Source: UBA5536 sp964592595 (GTDB lineage Bacteria; Bacteroidota; Bacteroidia; Bacteroidales; F082). From it: 64,000 nt of DNA. The notes beneath the pieces are model-generated. The model searched no databases, was not told where the DNA came from, and saw only the letters and a program-made list of their open reading frames with translations. The position numbers were made by a program, and so were the translations under genes. The stretch's first letter is position 1. Each line of letters opens with the position of its first letter. This document shows, one piece after another, positions 1 through 8,892 of the stretch. The DNA is taken from NCBI GenBank assembly GCA_964592595.1, contig CAZQFH010000009.1, forward strand, positions 30,020-94,019. Reading direction: 5' to 3'.

Positions 1-301
1 CGCGTGATCCGATTCCTAAACTGATGTTTTCCATAGTGTTGAGATTTTATGCAAAAATAATAGATAATTTGTCCATAACGTATAGCATTTTTATAGCATA
101 CCTTTAAAAGGACTTAAAAAACATCCCAATCACAAACAAAATTCCCATAATTGGAATCAGCTCACAGGTTTATATTTTTTAAGTGATTAATATACAAATT
201 ATTAAAAATTATTCAGTTATTGGCATATTTATTGGCCTATAGCTATATTTACTTATCTTAGCCTTTAATTTGCAAGATTTAAAAATGTCAACATTAATAT
301 T
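1..301. other. Intergenic, no gene seen
   Basis: AT-rich sequence upstream of the LruC lipoprotein gene. I see no convincing coding frame on either strand. A weak match to the Bacteroidota -7 element (TATCTTAG, one mismatch from TAnnTTTG) lies about 45 bases before the start codon at 302 and could be its promoter. Confidence 0.4.
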
Positions 302-2182
302 ATGAAAAAGCTATTTATTTTATTATTTATCAGCGGATTAGTTTTCGCTACTTACTCCTGTAAAAAGGACACCGGTGAAGATCCCAATCCGCCATCAGGT
401 ATTGTAGCGCTGCAAATACCTGACGGATTTTTATTCGAATCGACAAGAGAAATTGAGTTGACGATAATCTTACCTACCGCTGTAACTTGGGAAGAAAGTG
501 GACAACGCGTTGATATTTACACAGGGCTGCCGAATGAAGGTGGAAAACTGGTTTATTCAGCGGCTTTTCCAGTTTCAGGAAAGCTGGAGCTCAAGCTGCG
601 CATACCTTCAACAGCTGAGCAGCTTTATGTCAATAGCTTTGCCGGCAGTCAGTTGCTGTCACTATCCGTGTTGAACCAAAAGGAAGGCGGGTTTGAAATA
701 GATTTCAATAACGATATGGGATTTAATGAACCTGTGCCAGCACCAGAGGAGAAATCGGCAGCTATCGGACATGGTTTAGCGATTTCAAACGCTTTTGTGC
801 CTCATTACAAAAGTATTGGTGTAAACCTCATTGCAAATGGTGATTTTTCTCAGGATGATTTTGGTTTATTTGCGGATTGGCCATCACCCATGCTAGCTGA
901 TGGTAAGTGGTATATTACTTCGACGCTTGGAACAAGTCATGCCAAACAGCATCAGCAGGCAGGCGAATTTTTCCTGCGCATAACCAGAAGCCCGGCCAGA
1001 TATGGTGGAGTAGCACAATTGATTCCTGCAAGTGCAGGCGATTTAATAACACTGAGCAGTGATATAAAAATAACAGGTAACAACAGTAACATCAGTTGGT
1101 TGTTTTTAATTCCGCGTAATGCAGCTGGCCAATCGATTGGTTATTACAGTTTACAAACTGCTGGTAACAATAATGCCTGGACAGGTCGCACCTTGGCTGC
1201 CACAATGCCTTTCGGGACAACGCACTTGCAGGTATTGCTGTGGAATCATATTTATGGGGGCGCTATTGATTATGACAATGTTTTCGTTACGGGGCCTGTT
1301 TCAGATTCTGATGGTGATGGTGTGGATGATGATTTGGATGATTATCCAAACGATCCTGATCGGGCATTTGACGTTTATTATCCCAATGTCGATGATTACG
1401 GAACACTGGCTTTCGAGGATTTATGGCCTGGAAAAGGCGATTACGACTTCAATGATTTGGTGCTGGATTACCGCTTCAAACAAGTATTGAATGCGAACAA
1501 TAGTCTCGTTGAATTTTTTATGGATTATAGCGTCAGAGCCATAGGCGCTGAACTTGTAAACGGATTTGGAATTGCCATTCCCGGAACCACACCTAATGAT
1601 ATTGCATCCATTTCTGGTCAACAACTCACCGAAAGTTATATTAGCTTGGCTGCAAATGGCACTGAATCCGGACAATCGGAAGCAGTAATCATATTGTTTG
1701 ATAATGCTTTCTCGATGATAGGAACGCCATCCGGAGGTTTTGGAGTAAACACAAGTCCCGAAGCTCCTTATGTTGAGCCACAATGGAATCAGTTGGTTGT
1801 TACATTTCAACCCCCTGTATCTGTCAGTCAAACAGGCTTTGCGCCTTACAACCCGTTTTTAATTATTGACAAAGATCGGGGGCGTGAAGTTCATTTACCC
1901 GGAATGCAACCAACAGATTTACATGATCCTGAATGGCTTGGACAGTGGTTTGATGATTCTAATCCTGCCACTGGCAAATACTATCAATCAGCAACAAACC
2001 TTCCGTGGGCCATCGATTTGCCTGTACAGTTTGAATACCCTGTCGAAAAAGTAGAAATTACGGATGCCCACTTTAAATTTGGTTCCTGGGCCGAAAGTGG
2101 TGGTATCTCATTTGAAGACTGGTACAAGGATTTGGCAGGATACCGAAATAATAACCTGATATATACGCCACCAGTAAGATAA
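302..2182 (+). CDS. LruC domain-containing lipoprotein
   Basis: A 626-residue secreted lipoprotein. The N-terminus is a signal peptide with a lipobox ending in Cys20 (TYSC) followed by KKD. The middle (about residues 170-330) looks like a beta-sandwich carbohydrate-binding-type module. Around residues 334-352 is an Asp-rich calcium-binding stretch of thrombospondin type 3 style (SDSDGDGVDDDLDDYP). The C-terminal 270 residues match the LruC domain, with the typical FEDLWPGKGDYDFNDLVLDY core. LruC proteins are widespread in Bacteroidota and Leptospira envelopes, and their function is not settled. It is a single gene closed by a hairpin terminator. The family call is firm; a biological role cannot be given. 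Confidence 0.85.
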   Translation: MKKLFILLFISGLVFATYSCKKDTGEDPNPPSGIVALQIPDGFLFESTREIELTIILPTAVTWEESGQRVDIYTGLPNEGGKLVYSAAFPVSGKLELKLRIPSTAEQLYVNSFAGSQLLSLSVLNQKEGGFEIDFNNDMGFNEPVPAPEEKSAAIGHGLAISNAFVPHYKSIGVNLIANGDFSQDDFGLFADWPSPMLADGKWYITSTLGTSHAKQHQQAGEFFLRITRSPARYGGVAQLIPASAGDLITLSSDIKITGNNSNISWLFLIPRNAAGQSIGYYSLQTAGNNNAWTGRTLAATMPFGTTHLQVLLWNHIYGGAIDYDNVFVTGPVSDSDGDGVDDDLDDYPNDPDRAFDVYYPNVDDYGTLAFEDLWPGKGDYDFNDLVLDYRFKQVLNANNSLVEFFMDYSVRAIGAELVNGFGIAIPGTTPNDIASISGQQLTESYISLAANGTESGQSEAVIILFDNAFSMIGTPSGGFGVNTSPEAPYVEPQWNQLVVTFQPPVSVSQTGFAPYNPFLIIDKDRGREVHLPGMQPTDLHDPEWLGQWFDDSNPATGKYYQSATNLPWAIDLPVQFEYPVEKVEITDAHFKFGSWAESGGISFEDWYKDLAGYRNNNLIYTPPVR

Positions 2183-2512
2183 TCAGATAGATATGAAATG
2201 CTCGGCCTAACTAAAAACTGCGTTTTCCATGATTGGGAAACGCAGTTTCTTATTTTGGGAATTTTTTTCCCAAAATTGAAAAGTATAACGAAAAATGAAT
2301 GTAAGGAACCAAATGAAAAGTGGCTATAATCAAGGCGTTACGGTTTGTGCAGCATTTTGGTGTGATTTTTGTTAAATCAACGGCGATAAGTAGTTCTTAC
2401 TATAACTTAAAGTTTAATTTTAGGTGTTATCGAAATTAATTTAACTGTTTTAGTACAAACTGTCATAAAGAAAAAAGAAACATTTATATAACACAACCAT
2501 AAGATTATAAGT
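2183..2512. other. Intergenic with terminator, then upstream region
   Basis: This gap holds the terminator of the LruC gene at its left end, then AT-rich sequence leading to the next secreted-protein gene. I see no gene and no perfect TAnnTTTG promoter element in it. Confidence 0.4.
2215..2253 (+). terminator. Intrinsic terminator after the LruC gene
   Basis: A 14-bp inverted repeat (AAACTGCGTTTTCC at 2215-2228 against GGGAAACGCAGTTT at 2235-2248, one G:T wobble) with a 6-base loop is followed by a T-rich tail. It sits 33 bases after the stop codon. Confidence 0.75.
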
Positions 2513-4024
2513 ATGTTATCTAATTTACCAAAGAAAATATTTATCTCGTTATTACTTGTTTTAGCAACAAGTAGTAACATTTTTGCTGGTGAATTCGAAA
2601 CGGACAGCGAGAATCCACTTTACAAATTAGAGCAAATTTTAAGTCAGTTGCCCAGTGATTATCACAATTTGCGAATAGGTCTGGATCCTTCCAAAGTAAT
2701 GAGATTAGGTGCGCAATCCGAGGATTTTATGGATTACGTTTACCTCTTGGACACAGCTCTTGTTTATTCTACTCAAAATGATCCAGAAAGATATACCTAT
2801 ACCTACGATGATGAATTGAATATGACAATTATTCTTCAGAAACGCATGGTAAACCAAGAGTGGGTCAATAATGCCTTCGAAAGTATTGATTATAATGAGT
2901 CTAATCTTCCTGTATTATCAACTTTGAAATTTTGGAATGGCTCCACCTATGAAAATGGCGGTAGAACTGCTTTTACATATGATGAGTTAAACTTGTTGGC
3001 AGAAGAGATAGAGCAAGTGTGGGTTGGTGATTGGGAAAACGAAACTCGTACAACTTATTCCAGGTATCCTAATGGAATGGAGGCTGCCAGGTTAGTTGAA
3101 ACATGGGATGGAACTGATTGGGAAAATCAAAGTAATCAGATCATTATTCGGAATGATCAGGGTACGATAGAAGAAATTACATTTCAGGTTTGGCAAGGCG
3201 ATGGTTGGGAGAACACCTTTAAAATTCAGAATGTACTTTTAAGCGAAACTTTGATAGACTCATCCTACACCAAAACGTTTGAAGAGGGCAGTTGGATTGA
3301 CCTCTATGTTGAAGCATATGAATATAATACGCAGAATTGGTTGGATAATGTAACAGGATGCTTTTGGATTGAAGGTTCTTGGGTAAATGATATTTTTGCT
3401 GAGTACACCTATAATAATAATGGACAAGTTGATGTTGGTATCACCAAAAGCTGGGAAAACGACCAATGGCTCAACTCAGAAAGATCTAACTTTTACTATA
3501 ATAACTGGGGCAAATACCAGTCGATAATTAGCGAAACCTGGGATGGAAGCCAATGGGTAAATGCTTCTTACGATAATTATAGCTTTGATGGTAATGGCAA
3601 TGCGCTGGAGGGCGAAATTTACCAATGGGTTGATGGTGGCTGGTTGTCCATTCAGGATGCTCCAATTTTGATGACCTACAATTATGGCTTTGAAGAGCAA
3701 ATCTTTAATGGTTTCCTTGTAGAGGCTGCCTATCGATCAGTCTTAGTTGGTGAAGCAGAGATGCCCATGGTTGCGCAGGATAACCATATGATTCTTATGC
3801 CAAACCCGGTAGCAGATTTTATTCAGCTGCAATTGGATGAACCAGTTGAAAATGCTGTAATTGCTATTTATGATTTAACAGGGAAAAAGCTTCTTGAAAT
3901 TCAGGAAGCACGACTTTCAGACAACGAAACTATTATCCATGTGGCAGGTTTAGAACCAGGCTTGTACATTTTAACCTTAAAAACTGAATATCAGTATTAT
4001 AATAATAAATTCATTAAAATCTAA
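2513..4024 (+). CDS. Trp-rich repeat protein with T9SS sorting domain
   Basis: A 503-residue exported protein. Residues 1-25 form a signal peptide cleaved after a probable FA|GEFE site. Residues about 85-400 contain roughly ten degenerate repeats of 28-35 residues built on a W-x-G-x-x-W-x-N core (WVGDWEN, WDGTDWEN, WQGDGWEN, WDGSQWVN), each followed by a Tyr-rich strand that recalls YD/Rhs-type repeats. The last 75 residues (from MPNPVADF to the end) are a type A T9SS C-terminal sorting domain, so the protein should cross the outer membrane by the Por system and stay at the cell surface or be released. I do not recognise a catalytic motif. The next T9SS cargo gene follows after 50 bases, so the two may be co-transcribed. 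Confidence 0.75.
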   Translation: MLSNLPKKIFISLLLVLATSSNIFAGEFETDSENPLYKLEQILSQLPSDYHNLRIGLDPSKVMRLGAQSEDFMDYVYLLDTALVYSTQNDPERYTYTYDDELNMTIILQKRMVNQEWVNNAFESIDYNESNLPVLSTLKFWNGSTYENGGRTAFTYDELNLLAEEIEQVWVGDWENETRTTYSRYPNGMEAARLVETWDGTDWENQSNQIIIRNDQGTIEEITFQVWQGDGWENTFKIQNVLLSETLIDSSYTKTFEEGSWIDLYVEAYEYNTQNWLDNVTGCFWIEGSWVNDIFAEYTYNNNGQVDVGITKSWENDQWLNSERSNFYYNNWGKYQSIISETWDGSQWVNASYDNYSFDGNGNALEGEIYQWVDGGWLSIQDAPILMTYNYGFEEQIFNGFLVEAAYRSVLVGEAEMPMVAQDNHMILMPNPVADFIQLQLDEPVENAVIAIYDLTGKKLLEIQEARLSDNETIIHVAGLEPGLYILTLKTEYQYYNNKFIKI

Positions 4025-4074
4025 TAAATCAGAAATTAATAAAAGGAAAAAATAATCACTTAAATTTTACAATT

Positions 4075-6864
4075 ATGAAAAATTCTATTTACTCACTTAG
4101 CTTGTTCTTAGCAGGAATGTTCCTGATAGGACAACAAGCATTAGCTCAAAATCCGGATCCAGAGGTAACTGTGATTCAACCGGATAAGAAAAACATCGAA
4201 TGGGTGATCGGAGAAACCTACCTGATTTCCTGGACGGATAACTTCGTAAATACTGTTGATATCTGGCTTTTAGAAAATGATGTTCCTTTAAAAGAAATTG
4301 ATACAGAGGTAGAAGGATCTACTTACGAGTGGTTTATTGATCCAAATGGTTTCGTTGCAGGTGAAGATTACAAAGTCAGGGTACAAAGCTCTGTTAATCC
4401 CACTTATCAAGATGACAGTAGATGGGAGTTCTCATTGGTAACAAGCGCCAGCAACGCCTTTATTAAGGTTGAGCAACCCAATGTAAGGAATATAAAATGG
4501 GTAAGGGGTAATGAATACCTGATCTCCTGGACGGATAATATCGAAGGTTCAATGGATATTTTTCTTGTTAAAGATGCTACATATCTTGCAAATGATGAAA
4601 CCACTTGGACTGAAATTGAAACAGCAGTAGAAGGATCTACATATACTTGGATGATTCCTGCTAATACTGAACTTCGTTCAGATTATAGGATATTAGTTAC
4701 AGATGAAAATCGTGAAGTAAAAGATTTGAGCAACAAAACCTTCAGCATTGTTGAAACGGGTGGTACCATAACTGTGTTACAACCCAACGTTAGAAATATT
4801 GAGTGGATTTATGGCAATGAATACCTTATCAGTTGGAATAGGACAACAACCGGCACATTCGATCTTTATTTAATTAAAGATTATTCTGATTGGAGCAATG
4901 CTACCCCATTTGATCCTACCGATTTAATAGAAATTGAAACAGACGTTGAAGGAACTACCTACAGTTGGGAAATTGATGATGCGGCTATTGAAGCACTGGT
5001 TCCTGGTACAGAATTTCGGATCATGGTCAGATCAACAGGTAGCGATATTTACGATATTAGCAACAAAAATTTCAGTATAGTAGCTTATAGTGGTTTTATT
5101 CACGTGGAACAACCCAATGTAAGAAATATTACTTGGGTTCTTGGAACAGAACATTTGATTTCCTGGTTGGATAACATTGATTCAGATATGAATATATATT
5201 TGGTTAATGATGCTACCTATGATGAAAATGATCCAAACACCTGGACAGAAATTGAATTAGGCGTGCCTGGAACAACATACACTTGGGATATTGATTCAAA
5301 TTTGGAACCACGTGATGATTACAGAGTTTTAATTACCACACCTGATGCACCTAATTATACAGTTAAGGATATTAGTAACAAAACTTTCAGTTTAGTTGAA
5401 TATGATGGTGAAATAACTGTAATACAGCCTAACATAAGGGGTATTGAATGGATAATAGGAAACGAATATCTGATTTCTTGGACAGATAATGTTGATGCAC
5501 CACTTGATATTGAATTGATAAGTGAAGATCCTATTATTCTTTATTCTGACAATGCAAGTAACAGTCCTTATGCTGATGGCCTGGATGATGGAGATAATGG
5601 TGGTAATGGTTTTGAGGATTGGGAAATAAGCACTGCAACTGTTGCTGGTGGAACGGCTATTACAATGGTAGCTGATCCTTCTTCCGGAGGTATTAATGGT
5701 ATGACTAATCCTTCTTTCGGGATAATTGGTTATGGAAACACTTTAGACGTAGGGAATACGATTCTAGCAAGACGTGAGTTTATAAGTGCGATGGAACCTG
5801 AGCAAACTTTGTCATTTGATTGGGCTGTCAGGTACTATAATGGAGAAAAAGGATTTAGATTAACTGGCGGAGCTACTGTGTTAATTGAAGTAAGTATTAC
5901 CAATAATGATGATATTAAAATTACTTTCGATGGAAATACCAGCGTGATGTTTGATCAACCTGGTGTTGAAGTAATGAACCTATCATTTGAATACACTATT
6001 GATAATCAACTAAGAGTTTATGGCATTGGCCGCGACGGAAGTGAAAGTTTTAATGACACTTTTGATATTTCGACTTTTGATGCTCCTGATGCTATAGAAT
6101 TTTACTCTTTTGGACATTCTGATAATCAATTTATTAATAGGGTTAATTGGTTTAATAATCTTCAGATTTATACCTTCAAAGCAGATATTGCTACAGATGT
6201 AGAGGGATCAACTTATGTGTGGAATACTGCTGGCTATTCAGCTGGTTCGTATAAAATCCGCGTATTCAAAGGTGAAATAGAAGATTATAGTAATAAAACA
6301 TTTGAACTTGTACTCTCAGGTGGTGGTGATCTAGACTTTAACCAACCTTCAGCAGGAGATGTATGGTATAAAGGCGTAGCTTATTGGATCATCTGGGAAG
6401 ATGATATCATGGAGCCTCTTGATATTTATCTGAAAAATGATGTTTTAGTGCCTGCTGTTGATATCTTGATTGCTAGCGATTATGAAGGCAGCATGATTGA
6501 TTATTTAGTTCCAACGAATAATACGGTGCCAGTTGGAGATGATTATTACATTCAGATAGTAAGTACACTTGATCCGTCAATGCATTTTGAAAGTGGTATT
6601 TTTGAAATATCTGAACAAATTATGGCAGCTATCTTCCCTAATCCAGCCTCACAGTATTTCAATGTACAGTTTGATGAGCAGTTGGATGGCATCTTTGATG
6701 TAACAATCTTTGACCGTTTCAACAACAGAATGTTGGAAACACGTCTTGATGCTGCTAATAAACAACATCGAATCAACACAGCCGCACTGCCCGAAGGATT
6801 CTATTTCGTGCAGATGGTAAATGGTGATAAGACGATTACAAAGAAAATCGTCGTTAAACACTAA
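4075..6864 (+). CDS. Kre9/KNH-like repeat protein with T9SS sorting domain
   Basis: A 929-residue exported protein with a signal peptide (cleavage near ALAQ, residue 25). It has six Ig-like repeats of about 100 residues resembling Kre9/KNH (Ser-Thr-rich GPI-anchored family) domains, starting near residues 31, 130, 232, 342, 447 and 753. Each opens with a V-x-QPNxRNIxW segment followed by G-N-E-Y-L-I-S-W, and each contains an EGSTYxW strand. The fifth repeat is interrupted: its first half ends near residue 486 and its second half (DVEGSTYVW) resumes near residue 705, with an unrelated domain of about 215 residues between them. The final 75-80 residues are a T9SS type A sorting domain (FPNPASQ). 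It is probably a surface adhesin or matrix protein; this role is inferred from architecture only. Confidence 0.8.
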   Translation: MKNSIYSLSLFLAGMFLIGQQALAQNPDPEVTVIQPDKKNIEWVIGETYLISWTDNFVNTVDIWLLENDVPLKEIDTEVEGSTYEWFIDPNGFVAGEDYKVRVQSSVNPTYQDDSRWEFSLVTSASNAFIKVEQPNVRNIKWVRGNEYLISWTDNIEGSMDIFLVKDATYLANDETTWTEIETAVEGSTYTWMIPANTELRSDYRILVTDENREVKDLSNKTFSIVETGGTITVLQPNVRNIEWIYGNEYLISWNRTTTGTFDLYLIKDYSDWSNATPFDPTDLIEIETDVEGTTYSWEIDDAAIEALVPGTEFRIMVRSTGSDIYDISNKNFSIVAYSGFIHVEQPNVRNITWVLGTEHLISWLDNIDSDMNIYLVNDATYDENDPNTWTEIELGVPGTTYTWDIDSNLEPRDDYRVLITTPDAPNYTVKDISNKTFSLVEYDGEITVIQPNIRGIEWIIGNEYLISWTDNVDAPLDIELISEDPIILYSDNASNSPYADGLDDGDNGGNGFEDWEISTATVAGGTAITMVADPSSGGINGMTNPSFGIIGYGNTLDVGNTILARREFISAMEPEQTLSFDWAVRYYNGEKGFRLTGGATVLIEVSITNNDDIKITFDGNTSVMFDQPGVEVMNLSFEYTIDNQLRVYGIGRDGSESFNDTFDISTFDAPDAIEFYSFGHSDNQFINRVNWFNNLQIYTFKADIATDVEGSTYVWNTAGYSAGSYKIRVFKGEIEDYSNKTFELVLSGGGDLDFNQPSAGDVWYKGVAYWIIWEDDIMEPLDIYLKNDVLVPAVDILIASDYEGSMIDYLVPTNNTVPVGDDYYIQIVSTLDPSMHFESGIFEISEQIMAAIFPNPASQYFNVQFDEQLDGIFDVTIFDRFNNRMLETRLDAANKQHRINTAALPEGFYFVQMVNGDKTITKKIVVKH

Positions 6865-6893
6865 GCAAACGCTTTTCATAATTGTAAAGAAAG

Positions 6894-6925
6894 ACGGCTT
6901 CCGGTTTCGGAGGCCGTTTTTTTTT
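6894..6925 (+). terminator. Intrinsic terminator after the Kre9-like repeat gene
   Basis: ACGGCTTCCG (6894-6903), loop GTTT, CGGAGGCCGT (6908-6917) with one wobble pair, then an uninterrupted T run to 6925. A textbook rho-independent terminator. Confidence 0.88.
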
Positions 6926-6949
6926 GGCTGTAAACCTGCCAAATTCCTG

Positions 6950-6957
6950 TAACTTTG
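6950..6957 (+). promoter_or_regulatory. Bacteroidota -7 element TAACTTTG, near-leaderless promoter
   Basis: An exact TAnnTTTG match immediately after the previous terminator. Only seven bases separate it from the ATG at 6965, so transcription would start at or within a few bases of the start codon. Confidence 0.55.
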
Positions 6958-6964
6958 CCGCTGC

Positions 6965-7519
6965 ATGGGATACCTGAAATCAAATCAATTATTCGAAGTC
7001 ATACAACCTGAAGCGCTTTACCGCTCCACAAACCGGCCTGTTGTGATTGGTGATCAGCTTACGGATTATCAAAATATAGGTGCTTTGATCAGACTTTCGG
7101 ATAACCTGGGGGCGAAGGATTTATTTTTTCTGGGCGAGGAACCAACAAAGCACATGACAAAAGTTCGCAGGATTGCTGCCAGCAGTCATGGCAACCTCAA
7201 CTGGACTTTTAGCCAGGAAACAGCTATCAGGAAATTGGTGGCGCCTGCTGCAACGATTGTCGCCCTGGAAACAGCCAGCGAAGCCAAAAGTCTTTTTGAT
7301 GTTGAACTGCCCGAAAACCCTGTTTTTGTTGTGGGTAGCGAGCGTTTTGGTATGCGTGATAACATCCTTGCACAAGCCGATCTGGTGGTCTATATTCCTG
7401 TGCCCGGCCTCACCCGTTCGCTCAATGTATCTCATGCTGCTGCTGTGCTGTTTTTTGAATGGCTCAGACAGATGCAGCTTAAATTCAGAAATCAACTTGC
7501 TGATGAACACAAAGTATAA
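6965..7519 (+). CDS. TrmH/SpoU-family RNA 2'-O-methyltransferase
   Basis: A 184-residue SPOUT-fold methyltransferase that should transfer a methyl group from S-adenosylmethionine to a ribose 2'-OH in tRNA or rRNA. The three SpoU motifs are visible: YQNIGALIR near residue 37, VVGSERFGM near residue 128, and the C-terminal knot IPVPGLTRSLNVSHAAAV near residue 147. The length matches a bare catalytic domain without an N-terminal RNA-binding extension, as in TrmH/TrmL-type enzymes, so the exact target nucleotide cannot be told. It overlaps the downstream HAD phosphatase gene by 17 bases, implying translational coupling. Confidence 0.88.
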   Translation: MGYLKSNQLFEVIQPEALYRSTNRPVVIGDQLTDYQNIGALIRLSDNLGAKDLFFLGEEPTKHMTKVRRIAASSHGNLNWTFSQETAIRKLVAPAATIVALETASEAKSLFDVELPENPVFVVGSERFGMRDNILAQADLVVYIPVPGLTRSLNVSHAAAVLFFEWLRQMQLKFRNQLADEHKV

Positions 7520-8204
7520 ACACCTTTTTTTCGATCTGGATCGTACGCTCTGGGATTTTGACCAAAGTGCCCTCAAAACCTTTGCTTTACTGTATGAAAA
7601 GCATGCACTTAAACAAAAAGGAATTCCTGATCTGCCAACATTTTTCAGTACCTACAACAAACACAACGACCTGCTTTGGGAATCGTATCGCAATGGCGAG
7701 CTCACGAAAGAGATTCTGCGCGATTTGAGGTTTATCCAAACACTCAGTAGTTTTGATATCAAGGACGAAGCATTGGCTGTAACACTATCAGAGGAGTATT
7801 TATTTTATGCTCCCCGAACTGTTTACCTTTTTCCCGGCGCAGCGGAGGTGTTGAAAAAGCTGCATCCTCATTACGAATTACATTTGATTACGAACGGTTT
7901 TGAGGAGGTTCAGCATATTAAAATCCAAACTGCCAACTTGGATCAATATTTCAAAAAGCTGATTACTTCAGAAGCTGCGGGTGTTAAAAAACCTGACCCT
8001 CTGATATTTGACTATGCGCTACAACAAACCGGAGCCAGCAAAGGCGAGAGCTTGATGATTGGAGATGATCTGGAAGTGGATATTTTGGGAGCGCAAAATT
8101 TTGGAATCGACCAAATCTATTTTAACCCGGAGGGATTGCCACATGAGGCTCGTCCAAGCTTTGAAATCCGACATTTAAATGAAATCCCGGACTTATTGAG
8201 TTAA
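7503..8204 (+). CDS. HAD-family phosphatase, YjjG/YfnB type
   Basis: A 233-residue haloacid dehalogenase-like hydrolase. Motif I is FFDLDRT (nucleophile Asp11 and acid/base Asp13), motif II is LITNGF, motif III is the Lys in GVKKPDP, and motif IV is MIGDDLEVD. A helical cap lies between motifs I and II. Length and motif wording fit the YjjG/YfnB group of pyrimidine nucleotidases, which dephosphorylate non-canonical nucleoside monophosphates. I chose the ATG at 7503 because the HAD domain begins a few residues later; the same frame is open further upstream, but that part lies over the methyltransferase gene. The stop codon faces psd with only 13 bases between them. Confidence 0.85.
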   Translation: MNTKYKHLFFDLDRTLWDFDQSALKTFALLYEKHALKQKGIPDLPTFFSTYNKHNDLLWESYRNGELTKEILRDLRFIQTLSSFDIKDEALAVTLSEEYLFYAPRTVYLFPGAAEVLKKLHPHYELHLITNGFEEVQHIKIQTANLDQYFKKLITSEAAGVKKPDPLIFDYALQQTGASKGESLMIGDDLEVDILGAQNFGIDQIYFNPEGLPHEARPSFEIRHLNEIPDLLS

Positions 8205-8217
8205 AGCCTTAATTGGC

Positions 8218-8892
8218 TCAGGCATTTAATTTTTTCAGGCTGGCGATGGTAGTCTGCTGTGCCGTTACTTTCTGTCCCATTTGCACATGTATTTCAGCAT
8301 CTGCTGGCAAAAAGAAATCAACCCGAGAACCAAATCGGATAATTCCAAATTCTTTTCCCGGCACGGCCTGATCGCCTTTGGCAGCATAACTAATAATACG
8401 GCGGGCCATCACGCCTGCTATTTGCCGCATCAGCACTTCCTGTCCGTCATCGGTACGCACTACCACGGTATTGCGTTCGTTTTCGGTGGAAGATTTTGGA
8501 TGGTAAGCCACTAAAAACTTTCCGGGATGATATTTAGTATAACTCACTTCGCCGGCTATCGGATACCAGTTTACATGCACATTGAAAGGCGACATAAAAA
8601 CGGATAGCTGTATGCGCTTGTCCTTGAAATATTCGGGTTCGTCAACCTCTTCGATAGCTACCACAGTGCCATCTGCAGCCGCAATCACCTGATTGACATC
8701 TGAAATGTTAATTTTGCGGTGTGGCACCCTGAAAAAGGCAAAAGTCCAAATCATCCATCCCAGCAGGATCGCATAAAAAACATAATGAAACCATTGCTGT
8801 TCGGGAGCCAATAGGTTGATAACACTTACTATTACACTAATAATCAGTAGTGTGATGGAAATGATTTTATAACCTTCGCGATGGATATGCAT
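8218..8892 (-). CDS. psd: Phosphatidylserine decarboxylase
   Basis: A 224-residue membrane-associated proenzyme of the short Psd type. Two hydrophobic segments lie at about residues 10-55. The conserved core includes MSPFNVHVNWYP, where the His-Val-His stretch is typical of the family. A Gly-Ser pair at 188-189 (RFGSR) is the expected self-cleavage site that creates the pyruvoyl group on the small alpha chain. It converts phosphatidylserine to phosphatidylethanolamine. Its start codon overlaps the stop of cdsA by one base, so the two phospholipid genes form one transcription and translation unit. Confidence 0.92.
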   Translation of the reverse strand: MHIHREGYKIISITLLIISVIVSVINLLAPEQQWFHYVFYAILLGWMIWTFAFFRVPHRKINISDVNQVIAAADGTVVAIEEVDEPEYFKDKRIQLSVFMSPFNVHVNWYPIAGEVSYTKYHPGKFLVAYHPKSSTENERNTVVVRTDDGQEVLMRQIAGVMARRIISYAAKGDQAVPGKEFGIIRFGSRVDFFLPADAEIHVQMGQKVTAQQTTIASLKKLNA

